64,000 nucleotides of DNA from Peromyscus leucopus (GCF_004664715.2 NC_051063.1:115926829-115990828), one strand, 5' to 3'; counted from the stretch's first letter, positions 11,270-22,277 are shown. Notes: generated by a model from the sequence alone, not told the origin. Program-made: numbers and translations.

Positions 11270-14200
11270 CTTTTCCCTTATTTCACAGCGTATATAATCT
11301 CTATCAAATGTGATGAAATTAAATACAATCTTTTATGCTTGTAAGTAAGAATAGGTAATTTTGTTTTTTCTTTTTTTTCTGAAGTTTTAAAATCACTATT
11401 CTGGAAGTTAAAGAAAGCTGCCTCTGAGAAGGCAGAGAGGTGGCCAGAGTATGACTAAATCCACAATCTTACAGGAAGCAGCAAACAAACGTTAGTACTG
11501 TTTTATTTAAATATTTACATGGGCTGAAAACAAGGAAAATGAGTCCCTTCACTTCAAAAGGGTAGTTTCATTTTTTTCAGGGCTAGATATTCAAAAAGTG
11601 ATACTTTTGAATCAGAGAAGGAACACTGAGAAGGTAGGAGGGGATTCGATCAAGTGACTCATTTGCCCAACACTTGCTTCTCATAAACTCAAAACCTCTT
11701 CCTTTGGGGGATTTGAGAAGGCATAAGCAGAGAACCTTGAGCTAGGCAAGCTGGGTTTGCTTTCTTGTCAGTTAACTGCTTAGCCAATTCTAGTCACCAA
11801 AAGAGCATTAACATTAAAGGACAAGAGAACTGTGTTATAAGCAACTTTGGGTCAGAGTGTCAAATAGGGCTGATAAGACAACCAAATATTAAGGTTGATC
11901 TATAAAACTTCTCCGTTAAACCAGTAGTGCTAAATAAGTGATGGTGTAGAAAGTCGCTGTCTATAACCCTGGCATCTTCAGTAAAGCTGTAGACTCCTCT
12001 GGAGACTTGTTATTACTTTGATGTTTGCTGATGTCAGTTGGAGATGTCAGTTGGAGTGATTTGAAAGATCAAAAGAAAGCACTCTGACAGTAATGCTCAA
12101 GATAGGGACTCATTTGGCCCTTACAAGGGTGTGGAGGTGTGCCAGTGGACTCAACACCTATCACTCTCAATTATTACTGCAGAGTTCCCCCAGCCATTCC
12201 AGGTTTCCAATGGGAGATGCTCAATCAACAGGCAAACACATCTCAGTGGTTGAATGACACAGAAAACTCCCAAGTCCAATGCTTATACAGTGAGTCAGAT
12301 TCTGAGAGGACTAGGCTAAAGAGTTTTCAGAATACTCCCTCCCTGCTACACACACCTGTCTCTACTTCTAGCAAATAGGGGGTCACTAATGCAAATTGTA
12401 AGGCAGAGCAGCTTTGGTCATGGAACCCGAAAACCTGCAGTGACAGTTGCTGGCTCTAAGGGAAAGAGAATAGCTGTCAAAGGCTATGCAATCTGTTACC
12501 ATGGTTTCCAAATTAAAAAAAAAAAGCTAGAGCATGCTTTCCAACAAAAGATGTATTCCAGTTGATGATTTGTTTCCATAAAAAGACAAAGCAGAAAATA
12601 TTTGTAGTGTGAATGTGAACTGCTCTGACAAATTCTCATGGCAAGTGCATATGCAGTCTTAGTGACTGGCTCTCATACAGGGACCAGGAACAGCATATAG
12701 TAGTTTGATAAAGTTACCCCAAGTTACAGTACTTTGGCCCTGTTTTTAAGGAAAGAAGAGGAAAGGAGGGAGGGAGGTAAAGAAAAAGGGAGGAGGGAAG
12801 GGACAGTTTTCACATCAAGAATACCAACCATAGCATATATAGTCAATAAGTAATAAATATATTGAATCAAGGAAGAACTAGTAGCAAAAACATCACAAGA
12901 AAAATCTACCATAGTACAAGGAAGAGAAACATCAGTGTTCCTGCAGTGGAAAGAACTGCAGCCATGTTTTCAGGGTTCCTTACTCAATACACAGTCACTG
13001 AGAGGCAGCCAGGGTCTCCCCTGAAAACATGGAATTAGCTCTCCATTTGATAGAATCCTCAGGTGATCACATGTACACAAATGTCTAAGAAGCTTTGCTC
13101 CAAGGGCATACTCAGGAATTGGCAGTAAAAAGACAGATGGGTCTGATCCTAGGGAGTTGGGAATAGGCAGACAGTGGTGTGTCTGACAGCAAAACAATCA
13201 TTGTCTACAGGCTGTGAGGACAGGTGGTTTAAAGCCCCGCATTTCCTGAGGGACAGGCACTCAGCATGGATCAACCACAGGTTGAAAGTGAAGATCATAC
13301 AGGTCATGTGTGAGAGAGAACAGGTGCAGGAATAGAATGCATGAGATCTGGCTGAAAGGCATATCAAATCTTTATGCATGAAATTTTATTTTGATTGTGT
13401 ACAATAAGTGTTATGTAATAAACTCATACAAATTTACTTAATTATAAAGTTTATATATATATTTTCTCAGTGCCAACAGGAATTAGAAGTCCCTTCTCTA
13501 AGTTTTAATATTCCTTTAGAAGAATTAAAATTTGCTTTCTCTACTTTTGGAGATGTAAGCCTTTATGAAAAGCTGAATGGTCTTATCATAAATTCTGCCT
13601 GTCAGAAATGCCTGTCTTAGGGTCCCTTGCTACCTATAATTTCAGTGCTCATTTGGGGAGGGTTTCCTGTTTTCCTGATTCTATGGAAATTTACCTGGCT
13701 CCAATCTGGACCTCTTCCTGTCATGAAATCAAAGACTGGTTTTACTTTAGATGGGCAGTTAACATGTGTGCAGTGTCTTATGTTTGCCTAGATAGTAAAA
13801 TGATAAAACTTCTTCCCAATTTGCTATTTGTTTTATGGTCCAGGACCTATGTTGCAGTATAGTTTGATGTCTAATCACTAATAAAATGCTTTTATTATTT
13901 TTTGTTTTGTGTTTTGTGCAGTCAGTACTTTGTGGTGGACAGAAGAATTCATTTAAAATATTTCCCCAACATAAATCACTGGGACATGAGGCCTGGTGGG
14001 ACATTTGCTGCCACTGGCTGTGTATTTCACACAATTCCTGCAATGGCCATGAGGAAAAGACAGCAGAATTAAAGTTGGGCTGCTTTGATTTGCTTTTGAT
14101 CATTCATGATGGTAGTAGTATGCTTATTGTACATCTTAAAATGGAATTAAACTATGTGACAGTAGAGAAACAGGAACTTATTTTTTAAGTAGAAGAAGCG

Positions 14201-14435
14201 AAATTTAGAATTTAAATGTCTTACGACACTTTGTTCCAACTGGCATAAACTATGATTTATCTAGTTCTAAACACTATCATTGACACCTTGTGGGAGAATA
14301 GTGGAACATCTTGTTTTTCCTGCAGGCCTGAATAAAGATGGGCTTGGTCACTGCATTAGCATAGAGATCATATCCCAAAGCAGCATGGTTGCCCATCTAG
14401 TTGGAATATCTTTTGTAGAGGATCTCACAAGCATC
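11270..14435. other. About 3.1 kb with no recognised repeat or gene
   Basis: This is one of the longest repeat-poor stretches. It holds a 79-codon ATG-to-stop frame at 12,139-12,378, a tandem duplication of 'gatgtcagttgga' at 12,031-12,055, and a GA-rich tract at 12,748-12,805. A good-looking splice-acceptor string ends at 13,920. None of these is enough to call a gene. Confidence 0.4.
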
Positions 14436-14436
14436 C

Positions 14437-14620
14437 ATTCATTTTTTAATTCATTCAATTCCCTCAATAAGTATTACACATTCTAGCATGCCAGGCTAAT
14501 TTCTATGTACTAGATGTATAAGTTAAATAAAGCCCAGATTTTACTCTGAAAGATCTTATAGCAAAACTCACCTGTGTTCAGAGTAGAGGATGGTACATGT
14601 CACAATGGGATCTGCACAGG
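14437..14620 (+). mobile_element. Ancient L2-type LINE 3' relic
   Basis: The string 'attcattcaattccctcaa' is followed by 'catgccaggctaatttctatg', then text matching the next part of an old L2-like 3' end. It is heavily diverged. Confidence 0.45.
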
Positions 14621-14889
14621 AACTGATGACAATTCAGAGGTACTGTGATGTTTTAGCCTGGGCACAAACAGGAACAGGGAGTCTTAGAGGGTATTATATC
14701 TAAGACCTAAATTGAAGCTGGAGCCTAACTTTACTAAGTGGCTCTCATGTTTCTTCCCTTTGGACTGGTAATTCCTAAGACCCAGATTCTCCAGATTTTG
14801 GTCTATGCAGCCAGTCTTCACTAGGAAGGTTTTAATGGCCTTCATAGGATGAATGGTATTCATTCCTATGTGCTGCATTGGTCCCAGCT

Positions 14890-15000
14890 TAACAGCCCTG
14901 CAATACATTGTGAGCTCTGTTAAACCAGGAGCTTTAACTTGTTCATCTCCTTATTTTAGGGTCTATCATGGTGCCTGACATGTAAGTAGTGCTTATTAAC
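14890..15000 (+). mobile_element. Ancient L2/MIR-type 3' end relic
   Basis: The stretch 'catctccttattttagggtc' then 'tggtgcctgacatgtaagta' resembles the terminal part shared by old CORE-SINE/L2 elements. It lies about 0.3 kb downstream of the 14,437 relic and may belong to the same element. Confidence 0.45.
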
Positions 15001-15004
15001 ACTT

Positions 15005-15550
15005 GCAAAATTGCTGACTGTTAGGTGAAAGGCAGTTACTGAGGTGTGTTAGAGATGGGTTGAGATTGGAGAGGAGTTATTGGCACCCTCAGTAGAAAGA
15101 ATAACATGATCACACAAAGGCAAAAAGCAAGGATGTGCTTACAGAATAACAAATATTTTAGAGCTACTGGAACAAACACTGTAAGGAAGAGAGTGGATTG
15201 GGTGAAGCTAAGGGAATATAGAGATGCTGCTCCAGTTTCATGGGAAGCGAATCTTTTGCCTTCCCCATTTGCCTCTGCTTTGTCTGACAGATTTTTGAGG
15301 GATGCCTTCTGAAGTCAAGATTTGTTTGGTATGAACATGTTATAGGCATGCTTCCCTGTCATGTATCTCATAGAAATGCAAGATTCCCAGCAGCAGAATC
15401 CCCAAACAAATAGGATGCTATTTTGTTAATCCCAAAGGCAAGGATAAGACCACTACCACAATTTGAGCCAAATTTGGGGTGCACTCAAGAGCTGGCCAGA
15501 GACTGCCTCCTATCCTATGCTGAGTTAAAGACAACAGCCTCAAATCCATC
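15005..15550. other. No recognisable feature; left flank of the twin-primed L1
   Basis: I recognise nothing coding. The stretch immediately left of the L1 could be a continuation of the minus-strand ERV 3' end that the L1 later split, because a purine run (minus strand) sits on the other side at about 17,045. No LTR was confirmed. Confidence 0.3.
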
Positions 15551-15557
15551 TCTTGGA

Positions 15558-15898
15558 TACCATATTTATTTATTTATTATTAAGAAATTTTTAAATTCAT
15601 TTTGCATACCAATCAAAGATCTCCCTCTTCCCTCCTCCCTTCCCTTCAGCTTCCCCCTTTCAGCCTAGAAGGTAAGGCCTCCCATGGGGAGGTACAATTA
15701 GTAGAGGTAGGTCCTAGCCCCTTCCCCTGCCTCAAGGCTGTGCAAGGTGTCCCATCATAGGTAGTGGGCTCCAAAAAGCCTGCTCATGCACCAGGGATGG
15801 ATTCTGATCCTACTGCCAGGGTGCCCTTTAAGCAGATCAAGCTATATAACTGTCTCCCTATGCAGAGGGCTTAGAGGACTGGACTGTCCCATGCTTAT
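15558..15898 (-). mobile_element. L1 3' end of a twin-primed insertion (3'UTR, antisense)
   Basis: From a T-rich start it runs through 'aattcattttgcataccaa', 'gcctcccatggggaggtac', 'gtgcaaggtgtcccatcat' and 'tgcaccagggatggattctg'. It is collinear with 30,660-30,990, another antisense L1 3'UTR. It stops abruptly at about 15,895 where sense ORF2 starts. It is the 3' half of one element whose 5' half is inverted. Confidence 0.85.
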
Positions 15899-15899
15899 A

Positions 15900-17031
15900 C
15901 ATAGATAGGATTAACATTATAAAAATGGCAATCTTACCAAAAGCAATCTACAGACTCAATGCAATCCCCATCAAAATCCCAACACAATTCTTCACAGACC
16001 TCAATAGAACAATACTCAACTTTATATGGAAAAAATAAAACCCAGGATAGCTAAAACAATCCTGTACAATAAAGCCACCTCTGGAGACATCACCATCCCT
16101 GACCTCAAGCTCTACTAAAGAGCTATAGTAATAAAAACAGCTTGGTATTGGCATAAAAACTGACATGTGGACCAATGGAATTCAATTGAATAAGCTGACA
16201 TTAACCCAAACACCTATGAACACCTGATTTTTGACAAGGAATACAAGTCTATGTATGGGAAAAAGAAAGCCCTTTCAACAAATGATGCTGGCATAACTGG
16301 ATGTCAACATGTAGAAGATTGCAAATAGATCCATATCTATCACCATGAACAAAACTCAAGTCCAAGTGGATCAAAGACCTCAATATAATATAAGTTACAC
16401 TGAACCTGATCAAAGAGAAAGTAGGAAGTAGTCTTGAATGTATTGGCACAGGAGACTACTTCATAAATATAACACCAGTAGCACAGACACTGAGAGCAAC
16501 AATTAATAAATGGGACCTCCTGAAACTGAGAAGCTTCTGTATGGCAAAGGACATGGTCAATAAGACAAAATGACAGTCTACAGAATGGGAAAAGATTTTC
16601 ACCAACCCCACAGCTGACAGAGGGCTGATCTCCAAAATATATAAAGAAATCAAGAGACTAGACATTAAAATAATGAACAATCCAACTAAAAAATGGGCTA
16701 TAGAGCTAAACAGAGAATTCTCAACAGAAGAATCTCAAATGACTGAAAGACATTTAAGGAATTGCTCAATATCCTTAGTCATCAGGGAAACGCAAATCAA
16801 AACGACTCTGAGATACCATCTTACACCTGTCAGAGTGGCTAAGATCACACTGAAGACAGCTTATATTGGAGAGGATGTGGAGTAAGGGGAACACTCCTAC
16901 ACTGTTGGTTGGAGTGCAAACTTATACAGCCACTTTGGAAATCAGTATGGTGGTTTCTCAAAAAATTGGGAATCAATCTTTCTCAATACCCAGCTATACC
17001 ACTCTTGGGCATATACACAAGGAATGCTCTA
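15900..17031 (+). mobile_element. Inverted 5' segment of the same L1: ORF2 C-terminal third
   Basis: Sense ORF2 sequence begins near 'aacattataaaaatggcaatc' and is collinear with 59,937-61,015 of the younger L1. Shared blocks include 'ccccatcaaaat', 'cacaattcttcacagacct', 'gaattctcaacagaaga' and 'cagctataccactcttggg'. It carries many stops, so it is dead. Its outer end is followed by 'tcttgga' (17,032), which also stands left of the 3' half at 15,551. This is the expected target duplication of a single insertion spanning 15,558-17,031. Confidence 0.88.
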
Positions 17032-17379
17032 TCTTGGACCCCTTTTAAGGAGTAAAATCATGAGTAGTTTTATAGAAGGGAGACAATGGGGCAATAAGGA
17101 AATAAAAAAACTTCAAAAATCATCATGTGATCACCCACCATGTGCTTAGGGAGAAGTAAAAGTATTCTTAAAAACAAATCAACGTCATGGGTTGGGGAAG
17201 GGCACCTTCCTGGATATAGAGAACAAGTCAACTCTCACAGTAAATAGAAACGCACTTTTAAAATCACAGCAAAATGGCACCTGCCTTCAAAGTGAAATCA
17301 GGCAAGTTTTCCATTTCCCCCTTGATTTATGTTTCCTGGTCAAATCTTTGATAGGGGATGTCTTAATAATATTATCAAG

Positions 17380-18741
17380 CAGCAATGATTCTAGAATTGT
17401 TTATCTGATGGATCATCAAGTCAGTGACACATTGGAGGGCATAGGTCCCAATTATGATAGCTAGTAGAAATAATATTACAGGGTCAATGAAGGGGGAGAA
17501 CTATTTTAGCCATATTGGCCAGTCTAAATTTTGTTTGACAAATTTTGTCTATTTCTTTGTGAAGATTATCAATTTGGTTGTCAATAGTATAAGAGAAATC
17601 AGAAATATTAAAACAGAACATTCTAGCAGATTGCTGACAACCAGGAGAATGTTTAAGTAACAAGTAACCTATAGGAGCTCTATTTGTAAAACCGTTATTC
17701 TCAGTTATCCCATTTCTTGGTTAATTTCTGCTAATATTTTTACTATAATATTAGTAGTTTTTGAAATTAGATAGACTATGTTAGAAGCCTCTCTTTGTGT
17801 CCAACAATTCCTGGGACAGGTAACATTAAGGCTGTGGTACCAGCAACTACAGTGGGATCTAAGAGATGTAAGGAATCATTGCAATTTTCAGGAAGAGATC
17901 TTGTAATTCTATTAATAGATTGTAAAGATTTGCTGAGTAAAATAGGAGTAACATGTTCTATCCCATAGAAATCCTTCTTTGCTGCTGGGAGTGCAGAATA
18001 AGTGTTATTTTCACAGAAAAGGTCCAGCCTAAGTAAAGTTGTTTACCAAAGGGGAGGGTGTGATAAGAAGTAGAATTACAATAAGAAGGAACATTTGTAC
18101 AATGGAGGAAAAAGACATTATCAGTGGAAATATTAGCCATGACCTTTAAAACATTAGTAGAGTCATGTTCCATTTTGTTCCCTATTATCCTTGTATAATT
18201 TTCATAAGAAATCCCTATTCCATATAAATTTATTTTTAAGAGACTGGGAATATAGGATGTCCTCTGACTGAGAAGGGGTTTTCTTGTTGTCTTTTTAGTG
18301 TTAAATAGACCTAGAGATTATATTCTACATCATTAATTACACACAGGGTAACTATGGGTATGTTAAATTCAATTGACGGGATGAATGAATCATCCCTCCT
18401 GTTCTTATTTTAGCACACCTATAATTTCCATTATCAGAATCCTTTAAAGAATATTTGATTATGATGAAGTTTATGTTATTACATTGGGATTGATCAGTTA
18501 GATTAGTCCATCCCCAGTATCTCACATCCATGTGGCTAAATACCATTTGTTCCCCTTCTTTTTTCCAAACTATGGGCCCTGGTGGGTAAAGGCAATCTTT
18601 AGCATGGCAAGACAATATCAGGGTGTTTCTTATGACAGGGGTGCCTCTTATTTTCCATGTCAAGACACATTTAGGTTCTGTTTGCATAGGTTGAAAATAA
18701 AACAACAAAACTGTTAGCCATGATGCTAATTTCAACAGCAA
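17380..18741 (-). pseudogene. env: ERV envelope gene remnant (SU + TM)
   Basis: Env would form the virion surface and fusion glycoprotein. Starting at 18,741, a signal peptide and Ig-like segment are followed by a frame change and further surface-unit sequence. That later part has N-glycosylation sites and cysteines (about 18,320-17,958). In TM I see a heptad-like helix (about 17,800-17,720) and 'LLLKHSPGCQQSARMFC', a CX6CC-type disulfide motif whose first C of the final pair is F. A second helix follows, then a hydrophobic membrane span 'PVILFLLAIIIGTYALQC' (about 17,450-17,500). At least three frame changes and a stop interrupt it. The gamma-type assignment rests on the CX6CC-like motif. 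Confidence 0.75.
18352..18741 (-). CDS. 129-codon open frame: signal peptide + Ig V-set-like domain (env SU N-terminus)
   Basis: Residues 1-20 are a hydrophobic signal peptide. The following domain has C45 in an 'LSC' context, W59 ('IVWKK'), and 'SLKDSDNGNYRC' ending at C109. That is the Cys-Trp-DxGxYxC pattern of immunoglobulin V domains, with a 64-residue Cys-Cys spacing. Extra cysteines are at 25, 50 and 87, and N-glycosylation sites at 80 and 125. The frame ends with a TAG just after the domain. It sits where env SU begins, downstream of the integrase end, so I infer an env N-terminus. Gammaretroviral receptor-binding domains have a related fold but not normally this sequence signature. 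Expression is unknown. Confidence 0.45.
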   Translation of the reverse strand: MLLKLASWLTVLLFYFQPMQTEPKCVLTWKIRGTPVIRNTLILSCHAKDCLYPPGPIVWKKEGEQMVFSHMDVRYWGWTNLTDQSQCNNINFIIIKYSLKDSDNGNYRCAKIRTGGMIHSSRQLNLTYP

Positions 18742-18819
18742 GAATACAAAGTTATATTAGACAGTCAAATCTTAGAAATTTTGATTTTTATTCATCCATT
18801 TTCAGTAACTTTCTACCTT

Positions 18820-19990
18820 TGGGGACTAGGATCCTCTTCTGTGGGTTCTTCGGGAGCCTTCTTAAGGTGTGAGTGATGAGTCAAGGCAGAAATATTAGTG
18901 ACTTTAGCATCAGTAGGAGTCTGGGGAATCACGACATAAGGTCCTTTTGTCTAGGTTCAAGCAGGTCAGTTTTTGAAGCTGTAGAGTAATGCAGCATCTC
19001 TAAGCTGGAATGGATGATCAGGTGGGTGGTAGTCAACAGGTTGAGCAGCCTGGAATGGAGGAAGAATCTTATCCAAAGTTAATTGCAATTCTTTTATAGA
19101 CTCAGAGATTAGAGTGTGGCAATTTGATAACAGTCCAACATGTACTCGAGGGATGATGGGAGGTGGTTGCCCATAGACTATTTCATATGGGGTAAACTTT
19201 TCTCAGTAGGGGGTACATTAGACTCTGAGAAGGGCATATGGCAAGGGGTCAACCCAGTTACCACCAATTTCAAGAGTATATTTAGTTAAAAATCTCCTTA
19301 AAGTTCTATTCATTCTCTCTAGTCTTCCTGAGCTCTGAGGATGACATACACAATGAAGTTTCCAATTTATGTTAAGAGCCTTCGAGAGCAAATGAGACAA
19401 CTTGGCTATGAAGGCCGGGCCATTGTCAGACTCCAGAAATATGGGGAGGCCAAATCTGGGAATAATTTCCATTATTAATTTCTTAGCTACCACTTAGGCC
19501 ATTTCCATTTGCAATGGAAAGGCCTCTACCCAGCCTGTGACAGTATTGACAAAGACCAGCAGATATTTGTAGCTATACAGTCCTGGTTTGACTTCAGTGA
19601 AGTCCATTTCCCAAAATTCACTGGTCACTGTACATTGACTCTGTTGGCCTGGGGGAAGTATGTTCTTCCTTGCATTTATCAGGACACAGGTCAGGCAGCA
19701 GTCTGAAATGATTTGAAGTTTTTCTCAGTGTCCAGGTGTCCAGATATGAGGGGAGATGAATTCTGAGATTTTCTAAGATGACAAGTGCATGGTATTATGC
19801 AAGTTAGTTAGCCAGTTTGGGCCCAGTATTTTGGAATGCAGATTCCTTCATCTTGCACGATCCACCATCTGATGCAGCTCTTCTGAGCCCCCAAGTCAGA
19901 ATATAACTTGATCTCTCCTGGAGAGAGAATTCAAGAACATCTTCATCAAGGCATGGGGGCTCAGGAACAGCAGATAGTTCCAGAACAGTT
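18820..19990 (-). pseudogene. pol (IN): ERV integrase remnant
   Basis: Integrase joins viral DNA to the host chromosome. The catalytic residues are still readable: D in 'WEMDFTEV' (~19,605), D in 'ESDNGPAF', and E in 'PQSSGRLERMN', with exactly 35 residues between the last two (D35E). The C-terminal part keeps 'KGPYVVIPQTPTDAKV' (about 18,900-18,950), typical of gammaretroviral integrases. The longest surviving frame is 19,218-19,493. A single TAA at about 19,492 separates the first D from the other two, and further stops lie near both ends. The zinc-binding N-terminus is poorly preserved ('DCCLTC' near 19,700). Confidence 0.85.
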
Positions 19991-20139
19991 TGGGGTTTCA
20001 GTTCAGCAAGAGCAGTCTTTTTGTCAATTTGATCTGTATGGCTCTTACCTTGAGTTTTGGGACTTGTCTTTTTGGTGTCCTGGCCAGTGAATAATGGCAG
20101 TTCAGTTGGTGGCCAGATGGCCTCAAGCAACTGGGTAAT

Positions 20140-20576
20140 TTTATATTTATTTTTAATAGTCCTTCCTTCTGAGGTGAGTAAACCCCTGTGTTTATATATC
20201 TGTCCACGAACATGAGCTGTGGCAAAGCCCATCAGCTGTCTGTGTAGATGTTCACCTTTTTTCCTTCAGCTCATGTTAAAACCTGTGTCAGAGCAATTAT
20301 TTCTGCGCTCTGGGCAGATGTTCCCCTGGGCAAAGTTTATACCCAAATAGCCTCCTTCTGGCCTGTAACCACTGCCACCCCCACATACTTGTTTTTTCTT
20401 GAATGATGCTGCTGCCATCCATATAGACACCTGCATCTCTGATAGAGAGAGGAACATCTGTCAAGTCAGGATGCATACCTTGGATGACACCCAGCATCTC
20501 CAGGCAGTCATGGATGGGTTATCACTGGGCAGCAGGGTGGCAGGGTTAATGGCCAGGTATTTATCAAAAGCTAGTC
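20140..20576 (-). pseudogene. pol (RH): ERV RNase H remnant
   Basis: RNase H degrades the RNA strand during reverse transcription. The frame near 20,297-20,497 contains 'YMDGSS', the first catalytic-Asp motif. The frame at 20,232 starts 'MGFATAHVRGQIYK' and continues 'HRGLLTSEG', which is the RNase H C-terminus and its link to integrase. Frameshifts separate the pieces and the region between them is shortened. The right edge is cut by the ERVK insertion at about 20,578. Confidence 0.8.
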
Positions 20577-20578
20577 TG

Positions 20579-20936
20579 TGCTGTGGAATAATTCTCTTGT
20601 ATACTGTGAAGATGTGTTACTCTCATTGATTTGATAAAGAGTCAACTGGCCAATAGCTAGGCAGGAAGAGGTTAAGCAGGAGAGCAGGACTGAGAGGACA
20701 CTGGGAAGAAGAAGGGTAAGGTCACTAGCCAGATAGCGAGGAGGCAGGATGGGGAGTACAAAATAAAGGTAATCATGTCACTTAAAAGAAAACAGATTAA
20801 AAAATACGGGTTAATTTAAGGTATAAGAACTAGTTAGGAACAAACCCAAGCTATTGGCCAAGCTTTTATAATTAATAATAAGTCTCTGTGTAGTTATTTG
20901 GGAGTTGGCTGAAAGGACAGAAAAAGCCCACCAACA
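20579..20936 (+). mobile_element. ERVK (mys-like) 5' LTR inserted in the older ERV
   Basis: It starts 'tgctgtggaata' and ends 'cccaccaaca'. It shares 'ccaatagctaggcaggaag', 'agaactagttaggaacaa' and 'ataataagtctctgtgt' with the LTR at 62,632-62,960 and, reversed, with 31,753-32,092. Opposite orientation to the surrounding pol and truncation of RNase H at its edge show that it inserted into that ERV. Confidence 0.8.
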
Positions 20937-22110
20937 AATGGTTCCTCCCAACATCCAACACCTGCATTCACAAAAGGACTGACAAAAAGCTTAAAAAAAA
21001 AAACTTGAAACATACAGTCAAATGAGACTTTCTGGTAACTGAGGTCTCTTGGATAGTCTTGGTATACAGAGACTGCTTGTTTAGAGATAAAAAGTATACA
21101 GGGAATCTGAATGGTATTATACTAACTTTTAATTTTTTTTTTTTTGTTTTTTTTCGAGACAGGGTTTCTCTGTGTAGCTTTGCACCTTTCCTGGAACTCG
21201 CTTTGGAGACCAGGCTGGCCTCGAACTCACAGAGATCCGCCTGGCTCTGCCTCCTGAGTGCTGGGATTAAAGGTGTGCGCCACCACCGCCGGGCAAACTT
21301 TAAATTTTTCTATTGCTGATAAATGAGTGATAATTGCTGAGAGACATTGGGTTATGGATGCTTCTGGATTAAACCAAACTATATATTTTTAAAATGTCTT
21401 GAATTCAAAATGGAACTCAAGAGATATGTTGCTTTAGGGAAGAAGTTTTGCTTTTGTTCCCACAGAAAATGAAAGGCTATGGATTCATTCAGGGTTGAAG
21501 AAGATCAAGTTTGATCTGGGAAGAACCCCTGAAAGTCCTGGCTACAGACATCAAGAAATAAACCTAGAAAAACTACAAGATGCATGATGTATATTTTACA
21601 TACTCCAACATAAAATAAAAAAAATTATTTTTGGCTAGCTTGTGTATATACTTGTATTTTTGCAGATATGTATGTTACCTTTGAAAGTTTATGTATTTTC
21701 AGAGCAAGGGGACCAAACACCAATGAACATGGATGGCCCAGGTGGTCCAACATCTCAGAGAACCTCTGTCACAGTTTTCTCAGTTCTGTATCCAGAACAG
21801 CTTCAAGGCTGCTGGCTGAGATGGCCCAGCCCCACAGACTACTCCAGCCAGCACTTGACTACTATCCTGATTGTCTCAGGGACTCCTAAGGATGTCAGTG
21901 CCCCCAGACAACAGGAAGCAGTCTAGGGAAAATAACGCTCACATTCCCAAGAGATGAGTTATGGATGTTTGTTTCATTTAGGAGAGGTTGGTTACAAGTT
22001 GTTATTAGTCAAGGTCAGGAAAAGAGCTAACCAAAGGAGTTATATTCAAAGATCTCTTTCTGAAGGAAAAGATACAATATAGAAATGATTAAATAATAGG
22101 GTAGAGTTTG
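20937..22110 (+). mobile_element. ERVK (mys-like) internal region, non-coding, 3'-truncated
   Basis: Immediately 3' of the LTR, this region shares long blocks with 63,480-64,000: 'gctgagagacattggg', 'tatatttttaaaatgtctt', 'ggctacagacat' and 'aacataaaataaaaaaaatta'. A B1 (21,133-21,294) interrupts it. The part at 21,730-22,010 (a 'cagagaacctctgtcac' block and onward) fits the 3' internal portion of this family from memory. No 3' LTR is visible before the next B1 and L1. No retroviral protein motif is recognisable, so it looks like a non-autonomous member. The right limit is approximate. Confidence 0.65.
21133..21294 (-). mobile_element. B1 SINE (antisense), cricetid-type subtype
   Basis: A poly-T run is followed by 'cgagacagggtttctctgtg', 'tagctttgcacctttcctgg', 'ggctggcctcgaactcac' and 'caccaccgccgggc'. 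The close match to 46,395-46,544 marks a young subtype. Similar strings 'aacttttaattt' and 'aactttaaattt' flank it as a target duplication. It sits inside the ERVK internal region. Confidence 0.93.
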
Positions 22111-22112
22111 AA

Positions 22113-22273
22113 TTTTTTTTTTTTGTTTTTTTGAGACAGGGTTTCTCTGTGTAGTTTTGGCGCCTGTCCTGGATCTCACTCTGTAGAGCAGGCTGGCCTT
22201 GAACTCATAGAGATCTACATGGCTCTGCTTCCTAAGTGCTGGGATTAAAGGCATGTGCCACCACCACCCAGCT
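22113..22273 (-). mobile_element. B1 SINE (antisense)
   Basis: It reads 'gagacagggtttctctgtgt', 'agttttggcgcctgtcctgg', 'gctggccttgaactcata', then 'gccaccaccacccagc'. The flanking 'ttgaatttttt' on both sides is the target duplication. Its 3' neighbour is the T-rich end of an antisense L1, so it probably landed in that L1's A-tail. Confidence 0.92.
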
Positions 22274-22277
22274 TGAA

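Noticed and set aside
13408..14188. Possible exons: acceptor-like strings ending at 13,470 and 13,920 with overlapping frames of 70-114 codons
   Set aside because: Frames overlap on both strands, show no known domain, and donor sites are weak. T-rich acceptor-like strings are common in AT-rich DNA.
18532..18717. 61-codon plus-strand frame opposite the Ig-like frame
   Set aside because: A shadow of the minus-strand env coding sequence.
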